DNA of 64,000 bases from Skeletonema tropicum (lineage: Eukaryota; Bacillariophyta; Thalassiosirophyceae; Thalassiosirales; Thalassiosiraceae): positions 62,001 to 126,000 of the forward strand of contig CM074138.1 of assembly GCA_037178625.1 (NCBI GenBank). The letters are read 5' to 3'. Below the pieces are notes generated by a model. That model saw only the letters and a list, made by a program, of their open reading frames with translations, made no database searches and was not told the origin of the DNA. Within the stretch, counting starts at the first letter, position 1. Every line of letters starts with the position of its first letter. Position numbers and translations under genes: made by a program. This document shows, piece by piece, positions 56,549 through 64,000 of this stretch.

Positions 56549-57918
56549 TGTATTTAATGCTCTGATGTAATAAGTACATCTGCTGTGGCGTGGTATGTGT
56601 AACCTATTGGCCAGTTATCCTCCCGACCCCTGCAAAATATCCTCAAAAATATCCTCACTTTTCTAGTACTAGTTCCCACGTATACTTTCTACGGTTGACG
56701 TCACCACATTTCGGACACACATCGGACGAAGTATGCTGAAGAAGCTGAAATCGACATAAGGATGCACGCACAACTACTTCACCACACACATACATAACAC
56801 CATCCAATGCAATGTAAGATGTAAGATGAATATAAGATGGTGGGTGATACTATAGGTATTGAGGAATGGTTACGCAAATGGACAAGAGGGAACTTTCAAG
56901 GAGGATATTTATGAGTATGGTGGAATGCACATCAGAAAGGTGTTGACGGGAGTGGACATCGAGAACTGTGAATGGTGAAGGATTGCTTGTACTCCTAATG
57001 AATAGTAGGGATGATGCACGAGACTTATAACTCTTTCGGGCTTCTCGTGCTGCGGCAGTGCGTGTTTTCTTACAGTCCGCATTCATTCATAGGGTAGTTG
57101 GCGAGACCCTCAGAGATAAGATATGTTGCAGCTTTGAGCATTATTTCGTTGCAATAATGGCCTGATGTGTCAATGCAGGTCTAAAGGAGTGAGTAGATGC
57201 AATAATATGAGTAAACAATAGTGTTATTCACTTGGAAACACTCCAGCTATCAAGGTAGGCTTGTTCGAACAAGAGGATATGTTTTAGCGAATATTGGCGA
57301 AAAAATATCCTAGAGGCTACCCAAAAATGCCGAAATATCCTGAGGATTCCTGGCCATAACGCTAGGTATGTGTGTGGGGCTTTAGGTTATTTCTGTGCTA
57401 CGGTAACCTACGTATCACTGGTATTGCAAACAAGAAAAGAATCGTGGATACGCCTTCGCTTTTGGGGGGGCTGAGACGACTCTTGAGTCGACTGAGAGCT
57501 ACTTCTTTGTGAAGTAGATCTGCCACCTGTACTGTATAATAAATATGAAATTTGGTCATCATTAAGTGACGACGCTGTTATCGGGCCATTGTTGCTCTCA
57601 TAAAGTGCTTGAATGGCAGCTAGTCCTGCTGAGCCGTTTGCCTTACAAACCGTTCTCCCGAATATTTGTGTGTAGTAGGTGCGTGGACGGCGGAAGTTGG
57701 GAGTTTAGATTTATTTGTTACGCACGTGGGGGTACTTTTCCACCATATCTTTGGCGGAAGTTACCACTTACGGGAAAGCATTCGGGATCCGGGCACAATG
57801 CACAAACAAGACTGAGGGAGCCCGGGCCGGCTGGGGATGTCGATGTCGATGACGATTGTTCACTATCGATGTATTTACCCTACCCACGGCAACGCAGAAA
57901 CCACTCCTCTTAATCATC
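56549..57918. other. Intergenic stretch
   Basis: No supported gene. Near 57255-57360 AATATCC motifs recur (AAAATATCC, GAAATATCC, at 56640 also). The dispersed block AGGTTATTTCTGTGCTACGG lies near 57383. The last 100 bp hold the msrB leader. Confidence 0.45.
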
Positions 57919-58441
57919 ATGAACAGCATCAAGTACTCATTGCTCATATTAGGCCTGCTGCTCACGACTTCAAGCGGTCTATCATCTACCATCAGCCGTC
58001 GTCGTTATCTACAGTGGCAAACTGGCGGATGCATCGCAGCAGCTTCCATCGCGGCACTGTCGAATCCATCAGTTGCACAAGCCACCAATTTGAAGAGTCG
58101 GACGGATGGATATGCTGTGCAGTATATTGAACGGGAGTGGGCGGTGAGTGAATGTTGTAGTATTTTCTGAGTAGTTGAGAGATGGATGATAAGATGTTTT
58201 ATGTGCTCGTCATCTCTAACTCTCAACCCCATCAATCTCGTGTGAATCAATCGCTGCAAAATAATACTCCTAACATAACATCACATCATGCAGTACATAC
58301 TCTCCGGAGCACAATACAACATACTACGCAAGGGAGGAACCGAACGTCAAAAAAGCAGCATACTCAATACCTACACCCCCGCAAATGTCGGCACCTACGT
58401 CTGTGCTGGATGCAACACTCCACTATTCACATCAGCGGATA

Positions 58442-58505
58442 AATTCTCAAGTGGGACCGGTTGGCCAAGCTTTTCCACAGCATTACAAGGAGTGGAAGAG
58501 GAGGA
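58442..58505. repeat. 64-bp target-site duplication, left copy (LINE-2 in msrB)
   Basis: Identical to 58831-58894; msrB coding sequence for the G-T-G-W-P-S-F region. Unusually long for a LINE duplication. Confidence 0.93.
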
Positions 58506-58830
58506 TAATATAACAGAAATTTTAAAGTACGTCTGATTAGCCCTCTAGGGGCGAAATTATGACTAACCAACATGTGTGCTGTGTCGGTAGCATTGATAGT
58601 GCTCTATACTGCCTCCACAACTGTTTCTCAGATCGCACTCCAAGCCAGAAGACCTAAATAGTCTCCTGGCCAGGATTAGTTCAACCATACGGTTGTTTAC
58701 GTCGTCGATTTCTCGAGTTCATTGAGGACTGCGTCTATTGTCGGCTGTCCCTCCTCACGATACAATACTACTCTATTTGCGTGTTCCTCGGCTTCATCAG
58801 CCACACGTTGCCGCTGAGGTGGCGGTAATG
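58506..58830 (-). mobile_element. LINE-2 3'-end fragment, 325 bp, inserted in msrB
   Basis: Matches 15938-16262 without gaps and with only two or so substitutions (for example CTAACTAG/CTAAATAG and TTATCGG/TTGTCGG). It contains the last 40-odd codons of LINE-2 ORF2, its stop and 3' region. The near identity implies a recent event driven by an active LINE-2 elsewhere. Confidence 0.93.
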
Positions 58831-58894
58831 AATTCTCAAGTGGGACCGGTTGGCCAAGCTTTTCCACAGCATTACAAGGAGTGGAAGAGGAGGA
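58831..58894. repeat. 64-bp target-site duplication, right copy (LINE-2 in msrB)
   Basis: Identical to 58442-58505; msrB continues in frame directly after it. Confidence 0.93.
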
Positions 58895-59147
58895 GTTAGA
58901 CCCCATTCGTGCAACACTTGATGGGAAAGAGGTCCGCTGTGCTACCTGTGGTGGACATCTCGGTGATTTATTCAATGATGGATGGATTTACAGAGGTACT
59001 TCGGCGGCCAAGACGGGGAAGCGGTATTGTATTGATGGAGCGGCGTTGATCTTCAAGCCGGAGGGTGGTGGTGAGGATGTGTTTGGAGATGTGCCTCCTC
59101 CGAATAGAGTGATCAAGTATGAGCAAAGTATGTATAGGGATGCGTAG

Positions 59148-59636
59148 GAATATCGAGGTGTGAAGTGATCTTGAAGTTTTTCTATGATTGATATCATCGT
59201 ACATCAGCTGGGTTGGGAAAGGTGCTCATTCACATCTCACATCTTTGTACTGAGCAGACATCATCATACGGACGCATGTAATTTATTCTCTATTCCATGG
59301 TAGCATGCTCATACGATGCTAAATTTACAGACTATGTTTCTGATGACACATGTAATCTGAGCAGAGAAATTTTGTACCTTTTATGCATGCGCTATATACA
59401 AACAAACAGGTGCTTCAAATTATTTTATTCTACAATTACTGTTCCGAATCTTGACATTCCGCAACTTAGCAGTTATTGCGGATAGCATTGTGGGATGCAG
59501 GCAAGGTGAGGTTAATGATCATACAAAGATTGGTTTCCTGGTGCCCTTTCTGCCCTTCTTTCGCCTATCCTTCGTCGATGACCTCTCTCTAGAGAGACAC
59601 TGGCCGAGGGCATGCTCTCTGTTGATACATGGTGTA
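59148..59636. other. Intergenic stretch
   Basis: No gene; msrB 3' flank. Nothing notable seen. Confidence 0.5.
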
Positions 59637-60224
59637 TCAACGGCGGCGGTGGTAAAGAGGGATAGGACAATGGATTTTGGGACGCTGCTGCTGCTGCCAA
59701 AGATGGTCATCTCGACGTTCTAGAACGGGAAATGGCACTCCTGTCAACTTTGACGGAGATAAAAAGTCATCATGACTTCCTTGATGATGCTCCGCTCGAC
59801 AGTCACGACGCTTCAATAGACAGATCGCCCGTGGGCGCGGAGCAGGTGGAGGAGTGACCATCACGTCGGTAGACTGGAACGTCGGCAAAGGAGAACTCCT
59901 TGGCGATAGCTGCAAACTCTTGCACCCCGTGAAGTCTTTGGCAGAATCTTCCATGTTCAAGATAGGTTGGCTGAGCGTATCTGCAATAGAAGTGGGCTCT
60001 ACTTCCTCCTTCTGCTGCCAAAGGCTATAACTATGACATGAACGACGAGGCTGGAGGGAAAAAGTTACAGGTCCAGGAGACCCTCTTTCGGCGGATGTCG
60101 TATCTTGAGACAACTGAGAGACATCGTTCTCATTCTTGGTTGGTGTGCAAAGAATGAAGGGAATGTCGTCGCCGATGTCGATGTCGTGCTTGTCCTGATT
60201 GTCGAGACGAGTGTTCATGTTCAT
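59637..60224 (-). CDS. Hypothetical protein, 195 aa
   Basis: ATG at 60224 (M-N-M-N-T-R-L-D-N-Q-D). The chain is polar and Ser/Pro-rich: an acidic D-I-D-I-G-D-D-I-P segment, S-Q-L-S-Q-D, S-P-R-S-S-P-L-P-T, and a basic C-terminus with H-L-W-Q-Q-Q-Q. No domain, signal or membrane segment is visible. It may be a disordered regulatory protein, or the C-terminal part may be out of frame given its abrupt change of composition after about residue 150. Support comes only from length and sensible composition. Confidence 0.4.
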   Translation of the reverse strand: MNMNTRLDNQDKHDIDIGDDIPFILCTPTKNENDVSQLSQDTTSAERGSPGPVTFSLQPRRSCHSYSLWQQKEEVEPTSIADTLSQPILNMEDSAKDFTGCKSLQLSPRSSPLPTFQSTDVMVTPPPAPRPRAICLLKRRDCRAEHHQGSHDDFLSPSKLTGVPFPVLERRDDHLWQQQQRPKIHCPIPLYHRRR

Positions 60225-60731
60225 GGTTGCGTGTCTCTGTCGTCGTGGGCCGCTTTATGATGTGCTTGATTGATGCTAAGTAGAGCAAGGAAAGTGGATG
60301 GCCCGCAACAACGTGCAAACAACTGGCTTTTCAAATACAACTGCACACACCTCTGCATTCTCTTCTTTGATTCGCAACAAACAGGTGTCAGCGACAGTTG
60401 ATTGTGTCACTGTGGTTCGCAATTTCATAGAGGCTTTAGTCTTGGGTTCGCATAAGTGTAAAACGAGTGAGAATTGTCAACGAGCAATGACAGGGTTCGC
60501 TGTGTTCTACGCCTAATTAACTAAGCCGCCACAGAAAAAAGGGACCCCCACTCAGCTTAAACCCCCTCCAAAATCAGCTTTATTAGACCCCCATCGCGGT
60601 TTCTACAAGCATCTATGAGGGAATCAGTATGAGAGTAAAGCGAAAGAAAGACCCCCTAGCCAAAATTGTTAGATCCCCCGTGGTGTTTAGTTCGGGAGGG
60701 TCCCTTCTCCCTTCTTGTAAATAATATATCA
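60225..60731. other. Intergenic stretch
   Basis: No supported gene or structure. Confidence 0.5.
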
Positions 60732-61078
60732 ATATCCCAACCATTTTTTGAAAACGGCACCTCGGTGCCGTTTTGTGTAGAGCTCTGGTATGTTTCTCCG
60801 TGAGAGGCAAAACGGCACCTCGGTGCCGTTTTCAAAAAAGGGAGTAGGCCTCAAAATATTTGTAAGATTAAAGCATGAGCCAAAATGTGGCCTATAGATC
60901 TTATTATTGCATACAAGGGCTACAAGTTTTTTGAAAAAAGCCGGTAGGAGCTGCCTAGCTTTGCCCGCTAACAATGAGATTTCAAAAACGGCACCGAGGT
61001 GCCGTTTTCAAGCCTTATGGGTACTGGGCCCAACACAAAAACGGCACCGAGGTGCCGTTTTCAAGATGGTTGGGATAT
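60732..61078 (+). mobile_element. Palindrome-cassette TIR element, copy A (CGGCACC type), complete
   Basis: A 347-bp element with inverted ends ATATCCCAACCAT. Four palindromes have identical 11-bp arms AAAACGGCACC/GGTGCCGTTTT, at 60751-60774 and 60809-60832 (centre TC) and 60985-61008 and 61038-61061 (centre GA, as expected for inverted halves). No coding frame. Spacers align with copies B, C and D. Confidence 0.85.
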
Positions 61079-61381
61079 CGAATAAATGTTGTAAAGAACG
61101 TGCTGTGTTCAGGAACTTGAGTACCTGGTATGTAGGGGTTCGCTCGTGTTCAATGAACCCGGTACTAAGTTCGCATGTTAAGTCACTTCCAAGCTACCAG
61201 CCTCTCATTTTTGTCGAGGCCTCTTCTTTTTGCTGAGGCCTCTTTTATCTTCTTTTTTGTTAGCATGCCCTCTACTCTGATCTCCCTCTGATTGCTTGGT
61301 CAGGCCTAACAACTAACAACTGGTCAGTTGACCAAAGTTGACGTCCGTCGTCGTCACTGCGTCGCCCAAACATACCCTAAA

Positions 61382-61494
61382 AGGATCTTCAAAACCGTCT
61401 GAGTCACTTGGAGGACTCAGCATCATAAATAAAAATGCAGAGCCCCTCTGAAGATGACTCCTACTTACTCCTATTATTTATGGCAGAAGATCCT
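61382..61494. mobile_element. Small TIR element of the AGGATCTTC family, copy 2
   Basis: A 113-bp element with ends AGGATCTTC / GAAGATCCT; the interior matches copy 1 at 14138-14230 in reverse orientation, with a short extra AT-rich part near 61462-61482. Confidence 0.72.
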
Positions 61495-62111
61495 ATATAG
61501 TAGAGTGGCCCAAACACCAAACATTGTTTGCGATCTATTCATGCGACGGGCGCAGCTGTTCCTCGTTTTGATTTTGAATGTGCTACTAATAATAATAATA
61601 ACTTAGAAAATTACTCAACTATCCTAACTACAATACATGCTTGCTGAGTAGACTCGAGGTCTGTTCATTGCCATGTGTTTACACACATAGCAATGCCGCA
61701 ACGAGGCCACTGAGGCTAATCCTCACTTCGGCAGAGTGCCGGGATCTGATTAAGAGTGACCCATCAACACTAATAGAAACCTAACAAACGTAGCATAACC
61801 ACGTTTGCTGCGCTACTAGTACACCGTCTCAATCAGGTTTCCTCAGCCTCGTGTTGCTTCCTTGATTCGCAATGGTGGAGGAAGGATGTGGTCGAAGTCT
61901 AGAAGAGGCGGAAGCTCCCAACAGTGAGCGCCTCACTGAGAGTTCTAGAGGTTCTAGCGCTACAACAAATCATCTCTAGAGAATGAAGTTTACCCGTTAA
62001 ATTCGATTTGTTTTGTGTATCCCCCTCCTGTGTGAATGCATTTGAGCTGTTAAGCGTCACTCAAATACAAGCCAGAAGGATACCATGCGACTCATTTCCC
62101 CAAATCGAGAG
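61495..62111. other. Intergenic stretch beyond the zinc-finger gene
   Basis: No gene supported; 3' flank of the minus-strand gene at 62112. Confidence 0.45.
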
Positions 62112-64000
62112 TTATGATGCTCCCAAATTCAATAATCTCCATTTTTCCCGCGTTTGCCTCCTAACCCGTGATGAGTTTTTGACCTTGAATCGTGTCTGCC
62201 GACGAAGCTCTTCATTCTCGGCACGGAGCTCATCAATTTTCTCCCTTGCGCGCTCCAATTCAACCTCTCGTTTCAGCACCTCCGAAGCAGCAAAATCCAC
62301 CGTAGCATTCATTATCTTTTTATTTACGGGGACCTTACCAGTTCCTCTTTCCTTCCACCGGGTAACGATGTCCTCGTCGTCGGTCAGTTCCTCCTCTTTC
62401 ACTGCGCTGTCCCCCTCCGACTGCTTTTCTAACTGGTTCCGCAACGATACATTCTGCTCCTTCAACTCGCCTATTTTTCTCTTCATCTCTGCTTCAGCAT
62501 CGGACTTCGCCTTTAGCTCAGTCTTAGTGCCACACAGTGTCGCAAATAGTCTTTTCATCTCCTGCTTTACATTCCAAAATAATGATCTTTCTTTCTCTAA
62601 ATCCTCCCTCAATTCCTTCTCTTTGGAACGTTGCAAGGCCACCTCGGCATTCAGTTTTGCCACAGTGTCTGACTTTGCCTCCAGCTGGGCTTCCGCACCA
62701 CGTAATTCATCAGTGAATTTCTTCTTCTGATCTTCCCACAGAGAATTGGCCGCTTCAAACGTTTTTGCCGTTTCCGCCAACTTTTTATTGAGAGCATCTT
62801 TAGCTGTCTTCTCCTTCAATCGGGCAGTTGCTGCATTCATCAGTTGGGAATGCAAATCAGCCTTTTCTGCCCTTTTCACCACCAGCTCTTCCTGGTAGCC
62901 CTCCAATTCCTCCCTGAATTGAGCCTCCGCATGTTTCATTTGAGACTGCAGCTGAGTGTATTCGGATTTAGATTGAGATTTAACTGCTTCCAATTCCTCA
63001 GACGCTCCCTTCAGCTGCTCATTCAACCGCGCTTTCAATTCAACTACCTCATTCTTGGAATCATTCAGTTCAGAATTCAATCGCTGAACTTCACGCTCCT
63101 TTTCGACGTCATTCGCAGTCGTTGCTATCTCCTCTGGAACTACGTGAGAATGCTTACCCTCCTCTGAAATGACATCCCCGTTATCTTCATCTCCAAAATC
63201 ACACTCATTTGGACCATCGTCCCCCCAGTTATCTGAATCTTCCATTGCTTCAGCTGGACCCACTTTACCCTCCTGCGTAGGCGCAACATCTGGTGATGCC
63301 TCTTCCTCTCCATCGTCTTTCAGATTCCCATCCCCCACCCCCCTCGCCCTTTTCGCTGGCCTCAGTTCTGATGTAGTATCCTGTTCTGGATTCACCACTT
63401 CCTCCTCCCCCCCCTCGTCGTCTCCACCGACGTTGCCCCCCGACTCGGGGTAAGCCGCGTCTTCATTGTATTTCGGCTTCCTTCCTAATTTCGACAACCG
63501 GTCCGAGCGCCTAGTGGGCTCCGTTGCAACCTTTGCCTTCCGTTTCCGAGCAACAATCGGGGGTTGTTTCTTTGTCCCCTTGGTTATTCCCTTGGTCCCT
63601 TCCTCTTCGTTATCACTAACTTCTGCCACTGTCGTAGACGCACTATTTTTTTGATTGTCCCCTCCCTGAATAACTTGACATGGTAAATTTGCCGAATATG
63701 CCCCATGCCTCCAGCACACTCCTCTCCTTTTAAATTGGTTTGGACATCCATCAACGCTGCATCGTTTGCGCGTTGCCCCATGCCTAACGCACACTCCTCC
63801 TGTTTGAGCATACTTTGAGCATCCATCAACTCTGCATCGTTTGACCTTTGCTCCATGCCTAATGCACACTCCTCCACTGACTGCTATGTTTGTGCATCCA
63901 TCAGCTGTGCACTTTTTTCTAGTTCGTTTTTTCTTTGGTGGACCACTTTGACTATTGGCTGCTGCATCAACTTCTTTCCTCTTCCCGGCCGCCACCGGAT
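62112..64000 (-). CDS. Zinc-finger/coiled-coil protein with WRKY19-like CxHC repeats, 5' end outside window
   Basis: The frame is open to the right edge; the first in-window start would be a GTG at 63995, so the true ATG probably lies outside. A basic stretch (K-K-K-R-T-R-K-K) precedes three repeats of the form C-x4-C...G-G-V-C-x2-H-G (C-T-A-D-G-C-T, C-R-V-D-G-C-S, C-S-V-D-G-C-P) at about residues 28-105, of the type often annotated WRKY19-like zinc fingers. An acidic, Ser/Glu-rich region with basic islands (K-R-K-A-K, K-R-A-R) spans about 130-280. From about 295 to 610 a long Glu/Lys/Leu-rich coiled coil follows, ending in a basic tail R-R-Q-T-R-E-K-W-R. A nuclear, DNA- or protein-binding scaffold is likely; the target is unknown. 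Confidence 0.8.
   Translation of the reverse strand, partial: PVAAGKRKEVDAAANSQSGPPKKKRTRKKCTADGCTNIAVSGGVCIRHGAKVKRCRVDGCSKYAQTGGVCVRHGATRKRCSVDGCPNQFKRRGVCWRHGAYSANLPCQVIQGGDNQKNSASTTVAEVSDNEEEGTKGITKGTKKQPPIVARKRKAKVATEPTRRSDRLSKLGRKPKYNEDAAYPESGGNVGGDDEGGEEEVVNPEQDTTSELRPAKRARGVGDGNLKDDGEEEASPDVAPTQEGKVGPAEAMEDSDNWGDDGPNECDFGDEDNGDVISEEGKHSHVVPEEIATTANDVEKEREVQRLNSELNDSKNEVVELKARLNEQLKGASEELEAVKSQSKSEYTQLQSQMKHAEAQFREELEGYQEELVVKRAEKADLHSQLMNAATARLKEKTAKDALNKKLAETAKTFEAANSLWEDQKKKFTDELRGAEAQLEAKSDTVAKLNAEVALQRSKEKELREDLEKERSLFWNVKQEMKRLFATLCGTKTELKAKSDAEAEMKRKIGELKEQNVSLRNQLEKQSEGDSAVKEEELTDDEDIVTRWKERGTGKVPVNKKIMNATVDFAASEVLKREVELERAREKIDELRAENEELRRQTRFKVKNSSRVRRQTREKWRLLNLGAS

Larger units (their letters stand above)
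57919..59147 (+). pseudogene. msrB: Peptide methionine-R-sulfoxide reductase, broken by a LINE fragment
   Basis: Exon 1 is 57919-58143, the intron 58144-58293 (150 bp, GTGAGT...GCAG), exon 2 58294-58505 continuing at 58895-59147; without the insertion the product is 229 aa. The leader is a signal peptide (L-L-I-L-G-L-L-L) followed by S-R-R-R-Y-L, an Ala-rich hydrophobic run and A-Q-A, like a thylakoid-lumen Tat signal behind a plastid leader. MsrB features: G-T-E, zinc site C-A-G-C and C-A-T-C, G-T-G-W-P-S-F, G-G-H-L-G, and catalytic Cys in R-Y-C-I-D-G. The enzyme reduces methionine-R-sulfoxide in proteins. A 325-bp LINE-2 end plus a 64-bp duplication (58506-58894) interrupts exon 2; reading enters the LINE and stops at TGA 58534-58536, before the second zinc pair and the catalytic Cys. 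Confidence 0.87.

Noticed and set aside
58442..58894. Insertion acting as a new intron in msrB
   Set aside because: For a clean excision the duplication must contain AG directly followed by GT; it does not. No other in-frame pair of good sites was seen.
1..64000. tRNA or rRNA genes
   Set aside because: No cloverleaf with A and B boxes or rRNA-like conserved block was recognised by eye; a covariance-model scan would be needed to exclude them.

Overview
The window looks like nuclear DNA of a photosynthetic stramenopile, most likely a centric diatom. The grounds are short GT-AG introns (about 66-150 bp), N-terminal signals with the diatom plastid-targeting Ala-Ser-Ala-Phe type motif (two Mpv17-like genes), a large LRR membrane protein with Pro-Thr linkers, BspA-like LRR proteins, and C-x4-C...C-x2-H zinc-finger repeats of the WRKY19-like type. 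The species is inferred, not shown.

Layout. 1-13.2 kb: a Ty3/gypsy LTR retrotransposon on the minus strand, running off the left edge in mid-pol. It is split by an intact 8.6 kb non-LTR retrotransposon (LINE-1, plus strand) with a 14-bp target-site duplication. Removing the LINE and one duplication copy rejoins Gag and Pol in one frame. LINE-1 ORF2 (2451 aa) joins an EEP/AP endonuclease, reverse transcriptase, RNase H, a zinc finger and a C-terminal Ulp1/C48-like cysteine protease; ORF1 and ORF2 overlap as TAATG. 13.2-14.3 kb: LTR-side repeats and two small TIR elements. 15.9-21.1 kb: a second LINE family (LINE-2, minus strand), 5'-truncated with an 18-bp duplication. 21.8-24.6 kb: a small pair of paralogous hypothetical genes. 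25.4-27.7 kb: tandem Mpv17/PMP22-like genes. 28.0-41.7 kb: tandem copies of a two-exon gene for a very large unrecognised protein, the second with a 1-bp frameshift, separated by nested TIR transposons. 42.2-45.2 kb: repeats carrying unusual perfect palindromes. 46.8-47.7 kb: a relic of a LINE-1-like C-terminus. 47.9-50.0 kb: two BspA-like LRR genes, one dead. 50.2-51.5 kb: a MYND zinc-finger gene. 52.2-56.5 kb: a six-exon LRR membrane-protein gene with one frameshift and one in-frame stop. 57.9-59.1 kb: an msrB gene broken by a LINE-2 3'-end insertion. 59.6-64 kb: a hypothetical ORF, another palindrome element, a small TIR element, and a zinc-finger/coiled-coil gene running off the right edge.

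The strongest signals concern mobile DNA. LINE-2 left three insertions of very different length (5.2 kb, 325 bp, 30 bp) sharing one 3' terminus and bounded by 18-, 64- and 19-bp duplications; one breaks msrB and one sits at the stop codon of the MYND gene. A short TIR element family carries four palindromes per copy; the stem sequence differs between copies but is the same at nearly all positions within a copy. All host gene calls rest on reading frames and motifs seen here; no database search was run.
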